Below, one piece after another: positions 5,749-6,513 of a DNA stretch of 6,513 nt; the stretch's first letter is position 1; each line of letters starts with the position of its first letter. The position numbers and the translations under genes were made by a program. The notes under the pieces are model-generated. The model searched no databases. It was not told the DNA's origin and worked only from the letters and a program-made list of their open reading frames with translations. Origin of the DNA: Deltaproteobacteria bacterium (lineage in GTDB: Bacteria > Desulfobacterota > Syntrophia > Syntrophales > UBA2210); the NCBI GenBank assembly GCA_016934695.1, contig JAFGSH010000146.1:1-6513 (forward strand). The letters are read 5' to 3'.

Positions 5749-6513
5749 CTACCCCCCGAAAACAACACTCGGGAACCAGGTCGCGATCTCCGGGAAGATC
5801 ATGACGATGGCGAGTCCAACGAGTGACACGATCGTGTAGGGAATCGCCGACCGGTATATGTCACCCATGGAAATCCCCGGTGGAACGAGCCCCTTCATGT
5901 AGAAGAGATTGAACCCGAACGGTGGCGTCATGTACCCGATCTCCATGTTGATAGTAAAGAGGATCCCGAACCAGAGAGGGTCAAAACCGAAGGCCTCCAC
6001 GATCGGCAGAAAGACGGGGACACAGATCATCATGATCCCCATCGGGTCCAGCACCATCGCGAGGAGAAAAATCACGACCTGCATGGTGATGATGACGCCC
6101 CACCTCCCTCCGGGGATGTACCCCACCAGGTCTTTGATCAGGTGGGCGGCCCCCATTCCCTGATAGGCTGCCGTGAAACAGTAAGCCCCGAAGAGTATCC
6201 ACATGATCATCCCGGTGAGGCGCATGGTTCGAATCCCCGCCTCGTAGGTGACCTTCCAGCTGATCTGGCGGTAAACCAGAGCAGAGATAACGGCGCCCAG
6301 GACTCCCATGCCGGCGGCCTCCGTCGGGGTCGCAATCCCTCCGACGATCGAACCGAGGACGAGGAAAACAACAATGAGGGGGAGAACCACGGCCTTAAGC
6401 GCGAGGAATTTAGCGCCCCAACTCCCCCGCTCTTCCCGGGGAAGGGCCGGCCCCATCTCCGGCTGGAATAGACAACGGATACCGATGTAAAGGGAAACCA
6501 GGACAAGGAGCAG
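5749..6513 (-). CDS. dctM: TRAP transporter large permease, DctM type (N-terminus outside window)
   Basis: The frame is open from the right edge to TAG at 5749, giving 254 visible residues; the Met at 6456 is internal, since the 19 codons before it continue a hydrophobic helix. DctM is the large, roughly 12-helix membrane subunit of a Na+/H+-driven TRAP carboxylate importer and is usually about 430 residues, so roughly 170 are missing. Seen in order: a helix cut by the edge; a helix running into GGIATPTEAAG, a DctM hallmark; several Gly-rich helices, including one with LDPMGIMMICVPVFLP; MEIGYMTPPFGFNLFYMKG, the second hallmark; and a last helix ending in FPEIATWFP. The small permease DctQ and the binding protein DctP, if present, would lie beyond the right edge. 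The ligase follows after 114 bases on the same strand, which suggests uptake of the acid that the ligase activates. Confidence 0.93.
   Translation of the reverse strand: MLLVLVSLYIGIRCLFQPEMGPALPREERGSWGAKFLALKAVVLPLIVVFLVLGSIVGGIATPTEAAGMGVLGAVISALVYRQISWKVTYEAGIRTMRLTGMIMWILFGAYCFTAAYQGMGAAHLIKDLVGYIPGGRWGVIITMQVVIFLLAMVLDPMGIMMICVPVFLPIVEAFGFDPLWFGILFTINMEIGYMTPPFGFNLFYMKGLVPPGISMGDIYRSAIPYTIVSLVGLAIVMIFPEIATWFPSVVFGG

Overview
The window comes from a bacterial chromosome with moderately high GC. It looks like a strict anaerobe, most plausibly a Desulfobacterota (deltaproteobacterial) fatty-acid or aromatic-acid degrader or syntroph. That placement is inference from gene content: nickel-hydrogenase maturation genes, an acyl-CoA ligase, a TRAP carboxylate transporter and two cysteine-rich multi-cluster ferredoxins. 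No rRNA, tRNA, CRISPR array, insertion sequence or prophage gene was seen.

Left end, plus strand (1-775): the last 27 codons of hypA, then a complete hypB. The two overlap by one base in a TAATG junction, so they are part of a hyp operon that enters from the left. Everything else is on the minus strand and meets hypB tail to tail with a 20-base overlap. Reading in the direction of transcription from the right edge, the minus-strand genes are: the C-terminal half or more of a TRAP transporter large permease (DctM, 6513-5749); a 114-base gap; an AMP-forming acyl-CoA synthetase (5634-4030); an 8-base gap; ferredoxin-like protein Fd2 (4021-2936); a 142-base gap with a good sigma70-type promoter and an inverted repeat over its -35 box; a metallo-beta-lactamase-fold hydrolase (2775-1879); a 40-base gap; and ferredoxin-like protein Fd1 (1838-756).

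Fd1 and Fd2 are clear paralogues of 360 and 361 residues. Each has an N-terminal winged-helix-like region, a central Cys-rich region ending in a dense ICNCCxCCC motif, and a C-terminal pair of [4Fe-4S] ferredoxin motifs. Each is the downstream partner of a metabolic enzyme (hydrolase-Fd1, ligase-Fd2), which gives a repeated enzyme-plus-ferredoxin layout. A plausible reading is uptake of an organic acid (TRAP), activation to a CoA thioester (ligase), hydrolysis of some intermediate (MBL protein), and a pair of iron-sulfur proteins that carry electrons or sense redox state for the pathway. The substrate and the role of the ferredoxins cannot be settled from sequence. The paralogous Cys-rich proteins are the most interesting content here. 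The hyp genes are oppositely oriented, so their link to the right-hand cluster is only positional.
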